In this document: piece after piece, positions 63,662 to 64,000 of the stretch | How positions within the stretch are numbered: position 1 is the stretch's first letter | Layout: the number at the start of each line of letters is the position of its first letter | Assembly (NCBI RefSeq): GCF_000379425.1 | Contig: NZ_KB902181.1 | Location: 1-64,000 of the forward strand | Length of the DNA stretch: 64,000 nt | Source of the DNA: Corynebacterium lubricantis DSM 45231 | GTDB lineage: Bacteria > Actinomycetota > Actinomycetes > Mycobacteriales > Mycobacteriaceae | Reading direction: 5' to 3' | Notes under the pieces: model-generated | The model's database searches: none | What the model was told of the DNA's origin: nothing | The model's input: the letters and a program-made list of their open reading frames with translations, nothing else | Program-made: the position numbers and the translations under genes

Positions 63662-64000
63662 CAACGACCCCGCGACGAATCGCACCGACGGCCGAGCGCG
63701 CGGAACGTTTAATCCCGTCGGTATAGCCGGTCTTCGCAACCTGCTCTAAAAGGTCGATGACCTGACGGCACCACCTCACAAAGTCGCCGGGAGTGAGCTC
63801 GGCACCGGACTCCTTAGCCGCGGCGAGGCAATAACCCAGCGGTGCGCCTGCCGCCCACTGGTGAATAGAGAGGGAGAATCCGGACTCCGGTTCGCGCGTC
63901 AGCGGCAGTTGGAGGCGCTGCTCGTCGGCGATCAGCTCCTGATAGATACGGTAGGTATCGTTCATTGCGTCCGCCATGCGATCCGTTGCCGCCTCGGCTG
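63648..64000 (-). CDS. helY: C-terminal end of a HelY-like DEAD/DEAH helicase (partial)
   Basis: Only the last ~117 residues are in the window; the frame is open to the edge, so the rest lies outside. Diagnostic C-terminal blocks: FSLSIHQWAAGAPLGYCLAA, LTPGDFVRWCRQVIDLLEQV and ARSAVGAIRRGVVAIG, as in mycobacterial HelY (Mtr4/Ski2-like RNA helicase). Confidence 0.8.
   Translation of the reverse strand, partial: AEAATDRMADAMNDTYRIYQELIADEQRLQLPLTREPESGFSLSIHQWAAGAPLGYCLAAAKESGAELTPGDFVRWCRQVIDLLEQVAKTGYTDGIKRSARSAVGAIRRGVVAIGD

Overview
The window is chromosomal DNA from a Corynebacterium (order Mycobacteriales). The gene order matches the well-known corynebacterial backbone recN-steA-steB-pyrG-xerD-parA-scpA-scpB-rluB-cmk-der, then secA2-odhI-ftsR, then ndh-ufaA, rbpA and ppm-lnt. 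Genus-typical proteins include OdhI with its T14/T15 phospho-site, SteA/SteB, RbpA, UfaA and FtsR. The species cannot be named from the sequence.

Layout. 1-300: end of a ribosomal RNA operon (5S rRNA and a strong terminator). 350-20,371: a long rightward housekeeping run covering a TPR protein, HAD phosphatase, tlyA, nadK, recN, the SteA/SteB cell-separation pair, pyrG, a NUDIX hydrolase, xerD, parA/scpA/scpB (chromosome segregation), rluB, cmk, der and an esterase-like lipoprotein. 20,374-27,064: a more variable block with an HNH (DUF222) endonuclease, a 400-bp non-coding stretch of ~100-bp hairpin repeats, a methyltransferase, an unusual two-gene ABC exporter and a second esterase lipoprotein paralogous to the first. 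27,075-34,823: lipid kinase, tRNA-Pro, YchJ, a hydrolase-OsmC fusion, secA2, odhI, ftsR, a DUF151 protein and a second MerR regulator. 34,836-44,780: a VWA membrane protein, two CNNM/CBS transporters, a DEAD-box helicase, gnd, a thioesterase, corA and a methyltransferase. 44,780-50,001: thiD-tenA under a TPP riboswitch, then the pyruvate formate-lyase operon. 50,039-64,000: ndh, ufaA, small enzymes, a M20 peptidase, YceI, rbpA, the ppm-lnt lipid/lipoprotein group, an SDR, a DOPA-dioxygenase-like protein, a Xaa-Pro peptidase, a serine protease and the tail of a helY-like helicase.

Most notable. The pyruvate formate-lyase is split. The large catalytic protein (696 aa, both active-site cysteines) stops just before the glycyl-radical domain. 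That domain is made by a separate 83-aa gene with its own ribosome binding site, followed by the activating enzyme. The promoter region carries a CRP/GlxR-like palindrome. Second, the ABC exporter pair shows complementary decay: one subunit has lost Walker A but keeps the LSGGQ signature, while the other keeps Walker A/B and has lost the signature, so only one composite ATP site can form. Other items are the ~100-bp hairpin repeats beside the HNH gene, a run of palindromes at 55,017-55,085, a repeated C-terminal tail on the Ppm synthase, and many apparent leaderless promoters.
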